64,000 bases of DNA from Algibacter sp. (GTDB lineage: Bacteria; Bacteroidota; Bacteroidia; Flavobacteriales; Flavobacteriaceae): the NCBI RefSeq assembly GCF_029245835.1, contig NZ_JAQWOO010000037.1:23693-87692 (forward strand), written 5' to 3'. The notes under the pieces are model-generated. The model was not told the origin of the DNA. It made no database searches and was given only the letters and a program-made list of their open reading frames with translations. Positions 52,769 to 62,535 of the stretch are shown in pieces; positions within the stretch are counted from its first letter, which is position 1; each line of letters begins with the position of its first letter. The position numbers and the translations under genes were made by a program.

Positions 52769-54439
52769 ATGGAAAACAAAAAAATGACCCCTTGGCAACG
52801 TTTAGTAGGTTTGCTTCAATTAGAAAAAAAAGATATCCTACAAATTTTTTACTACGCTGTTTTCGCTGGTATTGTAGCCTTATCATTGCCTTTAGGAATT
52901 CAAGCTATAATTAATTTAATCCAAGGTGCACAAGTATCCACCTCTTGGGTGGTTTTAGTTACAATAGTTACAATAGGTGTTGCTTTTTCGGGTGCATTAC
53001 AGTTAATGCAACTTAGAATCATAGAAACCATTCAGCAACGTATTTTTATGAGGTCTTCATTTGAGTTGGCCTATCGCTTTCCGAAAATAAAAATGTCCAA
53101 ATTACGGGATTACTATCCACCAGAATTAGCGAATCGCTTTTTTGATACGTTAACCATACAAAAAAGTTTATCTAAAATTTTAATAGATGTACCAACGGCA
53201 GTTTTACAAATTTTATTTGCTTTAATTCTTTTATCATTTTACCACCCGTTCTTTATAATATTTGGGCTTTTATTACTAATACTCATATTTGTAGTATTCA
53301 AATTTACTGCAAAAAAAGGACTAGAAACCAGTTTGTACGAATCTAAGAACAAGTATAAAGTGGCCCATTGGATTCAAGAAATTGCGCGCTCCGTTATAAG
53401 TTTCAAATTATCTGGAGGCACAAGTTTAGGAATTAGTAAAAATGATAATTTAGTAAATGATTATCTAAAAGCCCGAGAAAATCACTTTAAAATATTAATG
53501 CTTCAGTTTATTCAAATGATAAGTTTTAAGGTGATCGTTACTGCAAGTTTATTGTTAATAGGTGGTGCTTTGGTTTTACGACAAGAAATGAATATTGGTC
53601 AGTTTGTTGCTGCAGAAATTATTATATTATTAGTTATAGCATCAGTTGAAAAACTAATCTTAGGGCTGGAATCTTTCTATGATACGTTAACGTCCTTGGA
53701 AAAAATAGGTCAGATTGTAGACAAAGACCTAGAAAGTCAAACTGGTGAAACGCCTCAATTTTCAAAAGGTATTAATATTGAATTAGAAAATGTAGCTTAT
53801 GAAGTTGGCAATAGAGATAAACATATTTTAAAAGATATCTCATTAAAAATAAACCCGAAAAGTAGAATGTTAATCCAAGGAGAAAGTGGTTCTGGAAAAT
53901 CTACTTTATTACGATTAATAGCGGGCGTTATTGAAGCCACATCTGGTCATGTTTATATAAACGACATGTCTATTAGTAGTTTACATTTAAACTTCTATAG
54001 ATCACAATTAGGCCTGTCATTATCCGATGAAAACCCTTTTGAAGGTACTGTAAGAGCCAATTTAACCTTTGGTAATTCCAATATTTCTGACGACAAAATT
54101 TACGAAATTCTAGACATTGTAGGACTTAAAGATTTTATAAAAGAACAATCCGAAGGATTAAATACGGTACTTTATCCGGATGGCAGACAAATGTCTTACA
54201 CATTATCCAAAAAAATTGTTTTGGCTCGTGCCATTTTAAAAGAACCAAAAGTATTAATTCTTGAAGATGCTTTAGATAGATTTAATAGATCTGAAACAAA
54301 AGCTATAGTAGATTATTTATCACATCAAGACAGACCTTGGGCACTTGTTGTAGTCAGTTTTAGTTCTGTATGGACCGATAAATGTAACGATATTATCACT
54401 TTGGAAAAAGGGCGAATCAAATCTAAAAAAACTAACTAA
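52769..54439 (+). CDS. ABC-type exporter subunit with degenerate nucleotide-binding domain
   Basis: A 556-residue half-transporter: six membrane helices (about 25-300), then an ATPase-like domain. Walker A is intact (GESGSGKST, about residue 371). The signature LSGGQ is replaced by YTLSKKI (about 478). Walker B ends in LILEDALD (about 496-503) with the usual Asp-Glu order reversed. The Q-loop glutamine is replaced (LSLSDENPF), and the H-loop histidine is replaced in VVSFSSVW (about 530). ATP may bind but hydrolysis seems impaired. It sits with HlyD and TolC genes as in a type I exporter; no peptidase domain is present. Substrate is unknown. Confidence 0.84.
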   Translation: MENKKMTPWQRLVGLLQLEKKDILQIFYYAVFAGIVALSLPLGIQAIINLIQGAQVSTSWVVLVTIVTIGVAFSGALQLMQLRIIETIQQRIFMRSSFELAYRFPKIKMSKLRDYYPPELANRFFDTLTIQKSLSKILIDVPTAVLQILFALILLSFYHPFFIIFGLLLLILIFVVFKFTAKKGLETSLYESKNKYKVAHWIQEIARSVISFKLSGGTSLGISKNDNLVNDYLKARENHFKILMLQFIQMISFKVIVTASLLLIGGALVLRQEMNIGQFVAAEIIILLVIASVEKLILGLESFYDTLTSLEKIGQIVDKDLESQTGETPQFSKGINIELENVAYEVGNRDKHILKDISLKINPKSRMLIQGESGSGKSTLLRLIAGVIEATSGHVYINDMSISSLHLNFYRSQLGLSLSDENPFEGTVRANLTFGNSNISDDKIYEILDIVGLKDFIKEQSEGLNTVLYPDGRQMSYTLSKKIVLARAILKEPKVLILEDALDRFNRSETKAIVDYLSHQDRPWALVVVSFSSVWTDKCNDIITLEKGRIKSKKTN

Positions 54440-54442
54440 GCC

Positions 54443-55801
54443 ATGCTTAATATATCTCATAATCAATTGAATAAAAACATAGACTTAGCACAATATAAGT
54501 CTGGAAAACACATCATGAATGTTAAGTATTACAGATACTTTAACAAGTTTTTATTAACAGCCGCTATCATTCTTATTATCGTGTTATTCTTACCATGGAC
54601 TCAGAATATTACAGGAAATGGTATAGTAACAACTTTAAAACCTAATCAGCGTCCGCAACATATTCAATCACAAATACCAGGACGCATTGAACAATGGTTT
54701 GTACAAGAAGGCGATTATGTAAAAGAAGGTGATACGATTCTAAGAATATCTGAAGTAAAAAGTGATTATTTTGATGATAAATTGGTTGAAAGAACCAACG
54801 ATCAGATTCAAGCAAAATCTTCGTCTGTTATTGCTTATGATGGTAAAGTAAGCGCTCTAAACAGACAAATTTCCGCTCTTAGAAATGAGCAAAATTTAAA
54901 GATGGAGCAAACTAGAAATAAGTTAATGCAATCTAAATTAAAAGTAAAAAGCGATAGTATTGACTTAGAAGCTGCTAAAACCAACTTAAAAATTGCTAAT
55001 ACCCAATTTTATCGAATTCAAACCCTGCAAGAAGAAGGTTTAAAAGCTGTAAAAGATGTTGAAGAAAAACGATTAAAACTTCAAGAAACTCAGGCAAAAT
55101 TCATATCGCAAGAAAATAAATATTTGGCAAGTCAGAATGAAGTTATAAATGCACGATTAGAATTATCAAGAACCAACGCTGCTTTCGCTGATAAAATATC
55201 AAAAGCACAAAGCGATATGTTTACAGCACAATCTAGCGGTTTTGATACCCAAGCTCAGGTTTCTAAACTAGAAAACGCATCTACAAATTACAAACGTCGT
55301 AGCGACCTACTTTATGTAACCGCACCACAAAATGGCTATATCAATAAAGTGCTTACAGGCGGTATTGGTGTTACGTTTAAAGAAGGTGCTGAGTTAGTTG
55401 GTATCATGCCAGCGCAAATAGATTTAGCCGTTGAGACTTTTGTGAGACCAATTGATTTACCCTTACTTCATACAGGCGAAAAAGTACGTGTACAATTTGA
55501 TGGATGGCCTGCTATTGTTTTTAGTGGATGGCCCAATGTATCTTATGGAACCTATGGCGCAACAGTTGTGGCTATAGAACGTTTTATTAGTGATAATGGC
55601 AAATACAGAGTGTTACTAGCACCTGATGAAACCGACCATGAGTGGCCAGAAGCTATTCGTGCAGGTTCTGGCGCAAGAACTATTGCTTTATTAGAAGATG
55701 TACCAATTTGGTTTGAATTATGGCGACAAATCAATAGCTTCCCTCCTAACTATTACCAACCTGAAGGAAGTAAATCTAGTCCTAAAAAAGACAAAAAATG
55801 A
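54443..55801 (+). CDS. HlyD-family periplasmic adaptor
   Basis: A 452-residue membrane-fusion protein: one N-terminal membrane helix (about 32-52), a biotinyl-lipoyl motif region split around a long coiled coil (about 130-270, rich in Gln/Lys/Ala), and the C-terminal beta-barrel with RVQFDGWPAIVFSGWP. It links the inner-membrane ABC subunit to the outer-membrane channel. It lies 3 bases after the ABC gene and overlaps the TolC gene by 4 bases. Confidence 0.9.
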   Translation: MLNISHNQLNKNIDLAQYKSGKHIMNVKYYRYFNKFLLTAAIILIIVLFLPWTQNITGNGIVTTLKPNQRPQHIQSQIPGRIEQWFVQEGDYVKEGDTILRISEVKSDYFDDKLVERTNDQIQAKSSSVIAYDGKVSALNRQISALRNEQNLKMEQTRNKLMQSKLKVKSDSIDLEAAKTNLKIANTQFYRIQTLQEEGLKAVKDVEEKRLKLQETQAKFISQENKYLASQNEVINARLELSRTNAAFADKISKAQSDMFTAQSSGFDTQAQVSKLENASTNYKRRSDLLYVTAPQNGYINKVLTGGIGVTFKEGAELVGIMPAQIDLAVETFVRPIDLPLLHTGEKVRVQFDGWPAIVFSGWPNVSYGTYGATVVAIERFISDNGKYRVLLAPDETDHEWPEAIRAGSGARTIALLEDVPIWFELWRQINSFPPNYYQPEGSKSSPKKDKK

Positions 55802-57201
55802 GACTAATCATATTAAGTATTATACTGTTTTTTAGCGGTTTAGTTTCGGCTCAAGATAGCACTTCGGTAATATCATTATCTGAATATTTAGGTTATGTAA
55901 AAGCCTTCCACCCTATTGTAAAGCAGGCTAACTTAGTTATTAATGAAAGTGAAGCGAAACTGATGAAAGCTCGAGGTGCTTTCGACCCTAAATTAGAAGT
56001 AGATTACGACAGAAAGAAATTTAAAAATACCGAATATTTTGACAGACTAAATGCGTCTTTTAAAATTCCCACTTGGTTTGGTGTAGAGTTAAAAGGAAAT
56101 TTTGAAGAAAACACAGGCGATTTTCTAAATCCGCAAGCTTTTGTTCCAGAAGATGGTTTATATAGTGCGGGTGTTTCTGTGCCTGTTGCTCGAGGCTTAC
56201 TTACAAATAAGCGAATGGCTATGTTAAGGCAGTCCAGATTATTCGTAAAACAAGCCCAAGTAGATAGGCAGTTATTAGTTAACAATATTTTATTTGACGC
56301 TACTGTAAGCTATTTTAATTGGTTAAAAACGTATAATGAAAAACGGGTTTACGAAGATTTTTTAACCAATGCCGAAATGCGTTTTAATGGTATTAAAAAA
56401 AGTTTTGAAGTTGGCGATAAACCCGCCATAGACACTTTAGAAGCCAGAATAACCTTAAATAACAGAAAACTTAATTTAGAAAAATCTAGAGTTAAATTTA
56501 TTAAATCCTCATTAGAACTATCTAACTATTTATGGTTAAATGATAATACCCCTATAGAAATTCAAGAAGGTATAGTTCCAGACATTAATACCTTTACCAC
56601 TATTGATTTAACCCTAAACACCTCAGATTTAGATATTGAAAGTTTTGATATTGAAAGCCATCCAAAACTCCAATCTTTAGATTATAAATACAGAAGTTTG
56701 AATATTGAAAAACGATTGAAGTTGAATAATTTATTACCCCAAATAGATTTACAATACAACTTTTTATCGCAAACACCAGAAGTAGCAAGGTCGTTTAGTA
56801 CATCAGCCTATAAAAGCGGTGTAAATATTAGTGTCCCTTTGTTTTTAAGAAAAGAACGTGGCGATTTAAAATTAGCAAAAATAAAGTTGCAAAACACGCA
56901 ATTTGATATTCAAAATACGAGAGTTAGCCTAAGAAATAAAATTGATGGTATTAATCAAGAATTAGATTCTTATGTTTTACAAAATAGCTTAACAGAAACT
57001 ATTGTTAATGATTATTCTAAAATGCTATCAGCCGAAGAACGTAAATTCTTTTTAGGCGAAAGCTCTTTGTTTTTAGTCAACTCCAGAGAATCAAAATTAA
57101 TTGATGCGAAATTAAAAGCCATAGACATTGAAAACAGCTTCTTTAAAACTAAAGCCAATTTATTTAATGTTTTGGCACTTTCTGAGGTGCAGATGAACTA
57201 G
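55798..57201 (+). CDS. TolC-like outer-membrane efflux protein
   Basis: A 467-residue protein with a signal peptide (about 1-18, ending VSAQ) and the duplicated helical TolC layout: DATVSYFNWLKTYNEK in the first half and long coiled coils in the second. It should form the outer-membrane duct of the exporter. It ends the operon; a region with no gene follows to 57524. Confidence 0.88.
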   Translation: MRLIILSIILFFSGLVSAQDSTSVISLSEYLGYVKAFHPIVKQANLVINESEAKLMKARGAFDPKLEVDYDRKKFKNTEYFDRLNASFKIPTWFGVELKGNFEENTGDFLNPQAFVPEDGLYSAGVSVPVARGLLTNKRMAMLRQSRLFVKQAQVDRQLLVNNILFDATVSYFNWLKTYNEKRVYEDFLTNAEMRFNGIKKSFEVGDKPAIDTLEARITLNNRKLNLEKSRVKFIKSSLELSNYLWLNDNTPIEIQEGIVPDINTFTTIDLTLNTSDLDIESFDIESHPKLQSLDYKYRSLNIEKRLKLNNLLPQIDLQYNFLSQTPEVARSFSTSAYKSGVNISVPLFLRKERGDLKLAKIKLQNTQFDIQNTRVSLRNKIDGINQELDSYVLQNSLTETIVNDYSKMLSAEERKFFLGESSLFLVNSRESKLIDAKLKAIDIENSFFKTKANLFNVLALSEVQMN

Positions 57202-57382
57202 ACAGAAAATCTTGATAGAAATCAGCATTTAATTGAAGAACTATATGATGATACCAATGGAAATCATTTTTGATATTCCATTTTCGTGTCCTTGATTATA
57301 AGGAAATGCAATCCAAATCACATTTCTATATTTGTTGTTTCCCTAATATAAAGTCATAAATGGCAAACTTACTAGTAGAGTA

Positions 57383-57427
57383 TTTTGTATATCAAAATTG
57401 AAATATACGTAATTTTGATATACAAAA
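57383..57427. repeat. 17-bp perfect inverted repeat before the cassette array
   Basis: Arms TTTTGTATATCAAAATT (57383-57399) and its complement (57411-57427) surround an 11-nt loop. It lies about 100 bases before the first cassette boundary. It could be an operator for the restriction gene, a hairpin, or an end of mobile DNA. Between 57202 and 57382 nothing else is seen. Confidence 0.7.
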
Positions 57428-57524
57428 CGTACAGTACTGAAAACTTTATAACACATTATATATACTCAAAGTACTACAGTTTCATCTTTTTTTTTATCTT
57501 CGTATTAACTGCACATATATATGT

Positions 57525-57538
57525 GTTGTGCCCAATGT
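57525..57538 (+). other. Start boundary of cassette 1 (element A)
   Basis: GTTGT (57525-57529), cassette code GCCCA (57530-57534), then ATGT. The same code is inverted at 60325-60339, the end of this cassette. A degenerate CATATATAT stretch upstream (57514-57522) resembles the right arms of the elements at 60434-60462 and 61128-61154, but no left arm is present, so this looks like the array edge. Confidence 0.7.
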
Positions 57539-57589
57539 CGGAAAAAACCAAAATCGAAAAAAAAACGAACTAAAAAGAAAAATAACTGA

Positions 57590-60325
57590 ATGGCATTAAG
57601 CTGGAATGAAATAAAAGATAGAGCGTTAAAATTCTCAAATGAATGGGCTAACGAAACAAAGGAAAGAGCAGAAAAAGATAGTTTTTGGAATGACTTTTTT
57701 AATGTTTTTGGAATATCAAGAAGACGAGTTGCAACATTTGAAGAACCTGTCAAAAAATTAAGTGGAAATCAAGGATTTATTGACCTGTTTTGGAAAGGTA
57801 CTTTACTGGTTGAACACAAATCAAAAGGGAGAAATTTAGACAAAGCTTTTGAGCAAGCCACAGATTATTTTCCTGGATTAAAAGAACACGAACTACCAAA
57901 ATACATTTTAGTTTCAGATTTTGATAAAATCAAACTTTTTGACCTTGATGAAAGAACAGAACACGAATTCCACGTTTCAGAACTTTACAAAAATATAAAG
58001 CTCTTTGGCTTCATTGCAGGCTACCAAAAGAGAACATTTAAGGAAGAAGACCCAGTTAATATAAAAGCTGCTGAATTAATGGGAAAACTTCACGACCAAC
58101 TCGAAGAGTTTGGTTATGAAGGGAATCATTTAGAAGTTTATTTGGTACGTTTACTTTTTATACTTTTTGCTGACGATACAAGCATTTTTGAAAAAGATAC
58201 TTTCAAAGAGTTTTTAGACCAAAAAACAAATGAAGACGGAAGTGATTTAGGAGCATTAATGGCTCAGTTTTTCCAAGTTCTAAATACACCAAAAGAAAAA
58301 CGTCTTAAAAACTTAGACGACCATTTAAATCAATTTCCATATGTAAATGGTAAATTATTCGAGGAGTTCTTACCAATCGCTTCTTTCAATTCTAAAATGC
58401 GTAGCATTTTATTAGAAGCATCTGGCTTAGATTGGGGAAAAATATCGCCTGCCATTTTTGGTTCACTTTTTCAAAGTGTAATGAATCCAGAAGAACGAAG
58501 AAATTTAGGAGCTCATTATACTTCAGAGAAAAATATTTTCAAGCTTATAAAACCTCTTTTTCTTGACGAGTTAAGAGAAGAATTTGAAAAGGTAAAATCA
58601 AGTTCTAAAAAACTTAAAGAATTTCATCATAAATTATCGACTTTAAAATTTCTTGACCCAGCTTGTGGAAGTGGAAATTTCTTAATTATTACTTACAGAG
58701 AATTAAGACTTTTAGAAATTGAAATTTTACGTGAGCTATTTAAAAAAGGAGAACAAGTTTTAGATATTTCTTCTATTTTATGGCTGGATGTTGACCAATT
58801 TTACGGAATTGAATATGACGAATTTGCAGCAAAAATAGCCGAAGTTGCAATGTGGTTAATTGACCACCAAATGAATATGAGAGTTTCAGAAGAATTTGGA
58901 CAATACTTTGCACGTTTACCATTAAAAAAAGCAGCTAAAATTGTTCACGCAAATTCTCTACAAACAAATTGGGAAGATATCGTTTCTAAAACTGAACTTT
59001 CATACATCATTGGAAATCCACCTTTTATTGGTTCTAAGTTATTAGACAAAATCCAAAGAGAAGATATGGCTAATATTTTCAGTGGAGTTAAAAATGGTAA
59101 AATATTAGACTATGTTTCTGCTTGGTATTATAAAGCAGCACAATACATTCAAGACACTAATATCAAAACTGCTTTTGTTTCAACAAATTCAGTTACTCAA
59201 GGAGAGCAAGTAAGCGTACTTTGGGGAGAAATGATAAATAAGTTAGGTGTTAAGATACATTTTGCACACACTACCTTTAAATGGAGTAATGAAGCAAAAG
59301 GAAAAGCAGCAGTTTATTGTGTAATAATTGGTTATGCAAACTTTGACACCAAAAGCAAAAAGCTATTTACTTATTCAGATATTAAAGGAGAACCTTCTGA
59401 AATTTCAGTAAAAAACATAAACCCTTATTTAGCAAACGCAGAGGATTTAATCATTGAAAGAAGAAGTCAACCGATTTGCAATGTTCCAAAAATGGCTTTT
59501 GGTAATATGCCTTTAGATGGAGGTAATTTGATAATTGATGATATTGAAAAAGATGAGTTTTTGTTACAAGAACCAAAAGCAAAACCTTATGTATTACCAT
59601 TAATAAGTGCAAGAGAATTTTTAAATAACAAAAAGCGTTGGTGTTTGTGGTTAGAGAATATTAACCCAAATGAATTAAGACAAATGTCAACAGTTTTAGA
59701 ACGTGTTGAAGCTGTAAAACAATTTAGATTAGCAAGTAAAGCACCATCAACACAAAAACACGCAATTACACCTACTCTATTTAGAGATAGAAACCGACCA
59801 GAAACATTTATTGTAGTTCCAAGAGTATCATCTGAAAACAGAAAGTATATTCCAATGGGATTTTTTGACTATAACAGTATTGTAAGCGACACAATGCTTT
59901 CAATACCAAATGGTACACTTTACAATTTTGGAGTGTTAATGAGCGAAATGCATATGACTTGGGTAAAATACACTTGTGGTCGCTTAAAAAGTGATTTTAG
60001 ATATTCAAAAGATTTAGTTTATAATAATTATCCTTGGGCAAGAGAAGTAAGCGAAAAGAACCAAAAGAAAGTTGAAGAAAAAGCTCAAAAAGTGTTGGAT
60101 GTTAGAGCTGAATTTCCAGACAGTAGTTTAGCAGATTTATATCATCAATTAACAATGCCCCCAAAGTTAATAAAAGCTCATTTGGAATTAGATAAAGCAG
60201 TTGATTTATGTTATAGACCACAATCTTTTACAAATGAAAACGCACGAATTGAATACTTGTTTGACTTGTATAATCAATATACAGAACCATTATTGAACGA
60301 AAAGAAAAGAAAACAAAAGAAATAA
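57590..60325 (+). CDS. Type IIG restriction-modification enzyme, MmeI-like
   Basis: A 911-residue single-chain enzyme with nuclease and adenine methyltransferase. The N-terminal nuclease has D65 and E75-x-K77 (GFIDLFWKGTLLVEHKSKG), the same D-x9-ExK spacing as MmeI. A helical spacer (about 150-330) leads to the methyltransferase with SAM motif FLDPACGSGNFLII (about 355-368) and catalytic NPPF at 476-479. The C-terminal third is the target-recognition region, so the site recognised cannot be read. Length matches MmeI (about 920). It fills cassette 1 of the array. Confidence 0.9.
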   Translation: MALSWNEIKDRALKFSNEWANETKERAEKDSFWNDFFNVFGISRRRVATFEEPVKKLSGNQGFIDLFWKGTLLVEHKSKGRNLDKAFEQATDYFPGLKEHELPKYILVSDFDKIKLFDLDERTEHEFHVSELYKNIKLFGFIAGYQKRTFKEEDPVNIKAAELMGKLHDQLEEFGYEGNHLEVYLVRLLFILFADDTSIFEKDTFKEFLDQKTNEDGSDLGALMAQFFQVLNTPKEKRLKNLDDHLNQFPYVNGKLFEEFLPIASFNSKMRSILLEASGLDWGKISPAIFGSLFQSVMNPEERRNLGAHYTSEKNIFKLIKPLFLDELREEFEKVKSSSKKLKEFHHKLSTLKFLDPACGSGNFLIITYRELRLLEIEILRELFKKGEQVLDISSILWLDVDQFYGIEYDEFAAKIAEVAMWLIDHQMNMRVSEEFGQYFARLPLKKAAKIVHANSLQTNWEDIVSKTELSYIIGNPPFIGSKLLDKIQREDMANIFSGVKNGKILDYVSAWYYKAAQYIQDTNIKTAFVSTNSVTQGEQVSVLWGEMINKLGVKIHFAHTTFKWSNEAKGKAAVYCVIIGYANFDTKSKKLFTYSDIKGEPSEISVKNINPYLANAEDLIIERRSQPICNVPKMAFGNMPLDGGNLIIDDIEKDEFLLQEPKAKPYVLPLISAREFLNNKKRWCLWLENINPNELRQMSTVLERVEAVKQFRLASKAPSTQKHAITPTLFRDRNRPETFIVVPRVSSENRKYIPMGFFDYNSIVSDTMLSIPNGTLYNFGVLMSEMHMTWVKYTCGRLKSDFRYSKDLVYNNYPWAREVSEKNQKKVEEKAQKVLDVRAEFPDSSLADLYHQLTMPPKLIKAHLELDKAVDLCYRPQSFTNENARIEYLFDLYNQYTEPLLNEKKRKQKK

Positions 60326-60326
60326 A

Positions 60327-60470
60327 ACACTGGGCACAACAACGTATATAAAAAATAGCGGTTTTAGTGCTTAAACGAAAGATAAATAATAAAATAGAGG
60401 TCAGTTATAAACCGAAAAATTAGTGCTTAAAAATCCGCTACTTTTCATATACAAGACCGTTGTGTAACAT
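60327..60470. repeat. Cassette boundary element B, attC-like (144 bp)
   Basis: Left end closes cassette 1 with CAC-TGGGC-ACAAC (60327-60339); right end opens cassette 2 with GTTGT-GTAAC-ATA (60458-60470). Inverted arms are conserved: ACAAC-N3-GTATATAAAAAATAGC on the left and GCTACTTTTCATATAC-N6-GTTGT on the right. Inside are two direct copies of TTAGTGCTTAAA (about 60363 and 60419). The plan resembles an integron attC site (inverted core sites around an imperfect palindrome), although the core GTTGT deviates from GTTRRRY. Confidence 0.78.
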
Positions 60471-60492
60471 ATAAAAAACGAAATCGAATAAA

Positions 60493-60816
60493 ATGAATTA
60501 CTCAAAATCAAAAGCAGAAAAACTTGTTACGGAGTTTGACTACCTGAAAACCAAACCATATTTCCCATACGGAAAAGAGGGTAAGGAATTTAAAATAACG
60601 GAACTTAAAGCAGTTCCAGAAACAATTAAAAAAAGAGTAGAAAACTTCTCTAAACCTGAAAGTTATTTTGAACAAAAAAACAAAGAATTAGCTCAAGGTT
60701 ACAATTGGTTTGTTAAAGTTACTATATCGGACAATGACACAATTCTTGAAAAAGACCTAAAAGATGTATTGTCAAGACTGAAAATACAGAATGACATTGA
60801 TGACATTCCTAATTAG
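60493..60816 (+). CDS. Hypothetical protein, cassette 2
   Basis: A 107-residue soluble, charged protein that begins MNYSKSKAEKLVTEFDYLK and has no recognised motif. Lys/Glu-rich helices predominate, with a short beta-like segment YNWFVKVTISD near residue 70. It fills cassette 2 with a convergent small gene whose 3' end overlaps by 8 bases. A toxin-antitoxin or immunity pair is conceivable but unsupported by any motif. Confidence 0.6.
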   Translation: MNYSKSKAEKLVTEFDYLKTKPYFPYGKEGKEFKITELKAVPETIKKRVENFSKPESYFEQKNKELAQGYNWFVKVTISDNDTILEKDLKDVLSRLKIQNDIDDIPN

Positions 60817-60994
60817 GAGCTTCATCGATATATCCTTTTGACCAATCATCATCGAATTGTAATTCATTTGACAAAGCGGAAATATTTAAAAACTCTACGG
60901 TTTTATTAAGTATAGAAATACAATCTTTTATACTTTTACCTTTTAGTGTTCTTAATACATCCATTTGCGAAACACGAAATTCCTTTTCCGACAT
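60809..60994 (-). CDS. Small hypothetical protein, cassette 2, convergent
   Basis: A 61-residue frame, MSEKEFRVSQMDVLRTLKG onward, with good coding character (regular helix with alternating charge) and no known family. It overlaps the end of the 107-residue gene by 8 bases in opposite orientation. Being transcribed toward its neighbour inside a short cassette, it would need its own promoter in the right boundary element. Confidence 0.5.
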   Translation of the reverse strand: MSEKEFRVSQMDVLRTLKGKSIKDCISILNKTVEFLNISALSNELQFDDDWSKGYIDEAPN

Positions 60995-61016
60995 AACTCT
61001 GATTTTAATAATAAAA

Positions 61017-61163
61017 TACGTTACACAACATTGTATATAAAAAATTGCTAGTTTTACCTAAACCAAAGTTAGTTACTTGTTTGCTAGCTTCTGATTTTCC
61101 TTCGGAAAATCCTCGCACACAAACCACGCAACTTTCCATATACGTAGCCGTTGTAAGTAATGC
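61017..61163. repeat. Cassette boundary element C, attC-like (147 bp)
   Basis: Left end closes cassette 2 with TAC-GTTAC-ACAAC (61017-61029); right end opens cassette 3 with GTTGT-AAGTA-ATGC (61150-61163). The left arm ACAAC-N3-GTATATAAAAAATTGC and right arm GCAACTTTCCATATAC-N6-GTTGT match element B almost base for base, whereas the centre differs and holds a hairpin GATTTTCC-TTC-GGAAAATC (61093-61111). Arm conservation with variable centre is the hallmark of attC-like sites. Confidence 0.78.
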
Positions 61164-61200
61164 AGAAATCGAGCTTAAATTGAACATTTGAACTAAAAAA

Positions 61201-61290
61201 GCCAACGCGCAAACAGCACATTTATTTTTTGCCAACGCGAAAAGCCAACGCTCAAAAAAATAAAAGAGCTGTTTCTTGCCAACGCTCAAA
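61201..61290 (+). repeat. Four copies of GCCAACGC before the cassette 3 genes
   Basis: GCCAACGCGC/GCCAACGCTC copies start at 61201, 61231, 61244 and 61278 in the 5' leader of the methyltransferase gene. Two more copies follow the nuclease gene (63714 and 63792). They share orientation. Function is unknown. Confidence 0.75.
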
Positions 61291-61332
61291 ATAGTGTTAA
61301 ATTGAAAACTGAAAATAAAATTGAAATAAAGT

Positions 61333-62535
61333 ATGCCAATACCAACAATGACCAATGCGCAAAATGCGAAAAAGGATGAATTTTACACTCAATATCTTGA
61401 CGTTGAAAAAGAAATGTCAGCATACTTGGAATTTGACGAAAATGTTTTTCGTGGCAAAACAATTCTCTTACCTTGTGATGACCCAGAGTGGAGTAATTTC
61501 ACAAAATTCTTTGCTCAAAACTTTGAAAGGTTTGGACTTAAAAAATTAATAAGTACAAGTTACGCAGTTGAAAGTAAAAACTATAAATCAAATTATCAAC
61601 CTACTCTTTTTGAAATTAACAATCCACAATTTGACGAACAAAAAACAAGAACTAAAGGCAAAATATTTACACTTACAAGAGATAGAACTGGAGATGGTGT
61701 AATTGATGTCAATGATTTGGAATGGAATTATTTAAAAGGAGATGGAGACTTTAGAAGTGATGAAATCAAAAAAATAAGAGACGAATCTGATATAATAATT
61801 ACAAATCCACCATTTTCTCTTTTTAGAGAGTTTTTAGCTTGGATAGTTGAAGCAAATAAACAGTTTGTGATTATTGGAAATATGAATGCAATATCTTACA
61901 AAGAAGTATTTCCTTTGATAATGGCAAACAAAATGTGGACAGGTAACAGATTTAATCGAAGAATTAATGGTAAAAATATGACTTTCTATGTGCCTGATGA
62001 TTATAAATTAAGCGGTACAGAAGTAAATGTTGATGATAAAGGAAAAAAGATGATAAGTGTAGCAGGTACTGGATGGTACACAAATCTTGAACACGGAAGA
62101 AGACACCAACCATTGTCATTAATGACTATGGATGATAATATAAAATTTAGTAAACATAAAGAAGTAAGAGGTAAAGAATACGTCAAGTATGACAATTACG
62201 ATGCAATTGAAATTCCTTTTACTGATGCAATTCCCAGCGATTACGATGGCATAATGGGTGTTCCTATTAGTTTTTTAACCAAATATAATCCAGAACAGTT
62301 TGAGATTGTAGGATTAACTCAAAGAGGTTGTCACGATGCTGTTCCTGATACAAAAACATATAATGATTATTGGGAAGTTAAACAAAGTGGAGAAAAAACA
62401 GGTTCTTCTGGCGGAAAAACAAATGGTAATGCTAATGTGGAAGGAAACGATGGTCGTAAAAACTATTTTATAAACAAAGATGGTAGAATTGTACAATCAA
62501 AATACCAAAGAATATTTATTAAACATAAAAAATGA
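61333..62535 (+). CDS. EcoRI-type adenine-specific DNA methyltransferase
   Basis: A 400-residue N6-adenine methyltransferase of the M.EcoRI family. The conserved N-terminal block [20 protein letters not shown] and [15 protein letters not shown], then [15 protein letters not shown], precede the catalytic NPPF (N158-F161) within [13 protein letters not shown]. It should protect the host from the nuclease encoded next, whose start overlaps its stop by 4 bases. The nearest EcoRI-type endonuclease is absent; the partner is instead a DUF262-HNH protein. Confidence 0.88.
   Translation: MPIPTMTNAQNAKKDEFYTQYLDVEKEMSAYLEFDENVFRGKTILLPCDDPEWSNFTKFFAQNFERFGLKKLISTSYAVESKNYKSNYQPTLFEINNPQFDEQKTRTKGKIFTLTRDRTGDGVIDVNDLEWNYLKGDGDFRSDEIKKIRDESDIIITNPPFSLFREFLAWIVEANKQFVIIGNMNAISYKEVFPLIMANKMWTGNRFNRRINGKNMTFYVPDDYKLSGTEVNVDDKGKKMISVAGTGWYTNLEHGRRHQPLSLMTMDDNIKFSKHKEVRGKEYVKYDNYDAIEIPFTDAIPSDYDGIMGVPISFLTKYNPEQFEIVGLTQRGCHDAVPDTKTYNDYWEVKQSGEKTGSSGGKTNGNANVEGNDGRKNYFINKDGRIVQSKYQRIFIKHKK

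Noticed and set aside
57385..57573. A 62-codon frame before the type IIG gene
   Set aside because: It runs through the inverted repeat and the cassette boundary and has low-complexity Tyr/Ile/Phe composition; probably non-coding.
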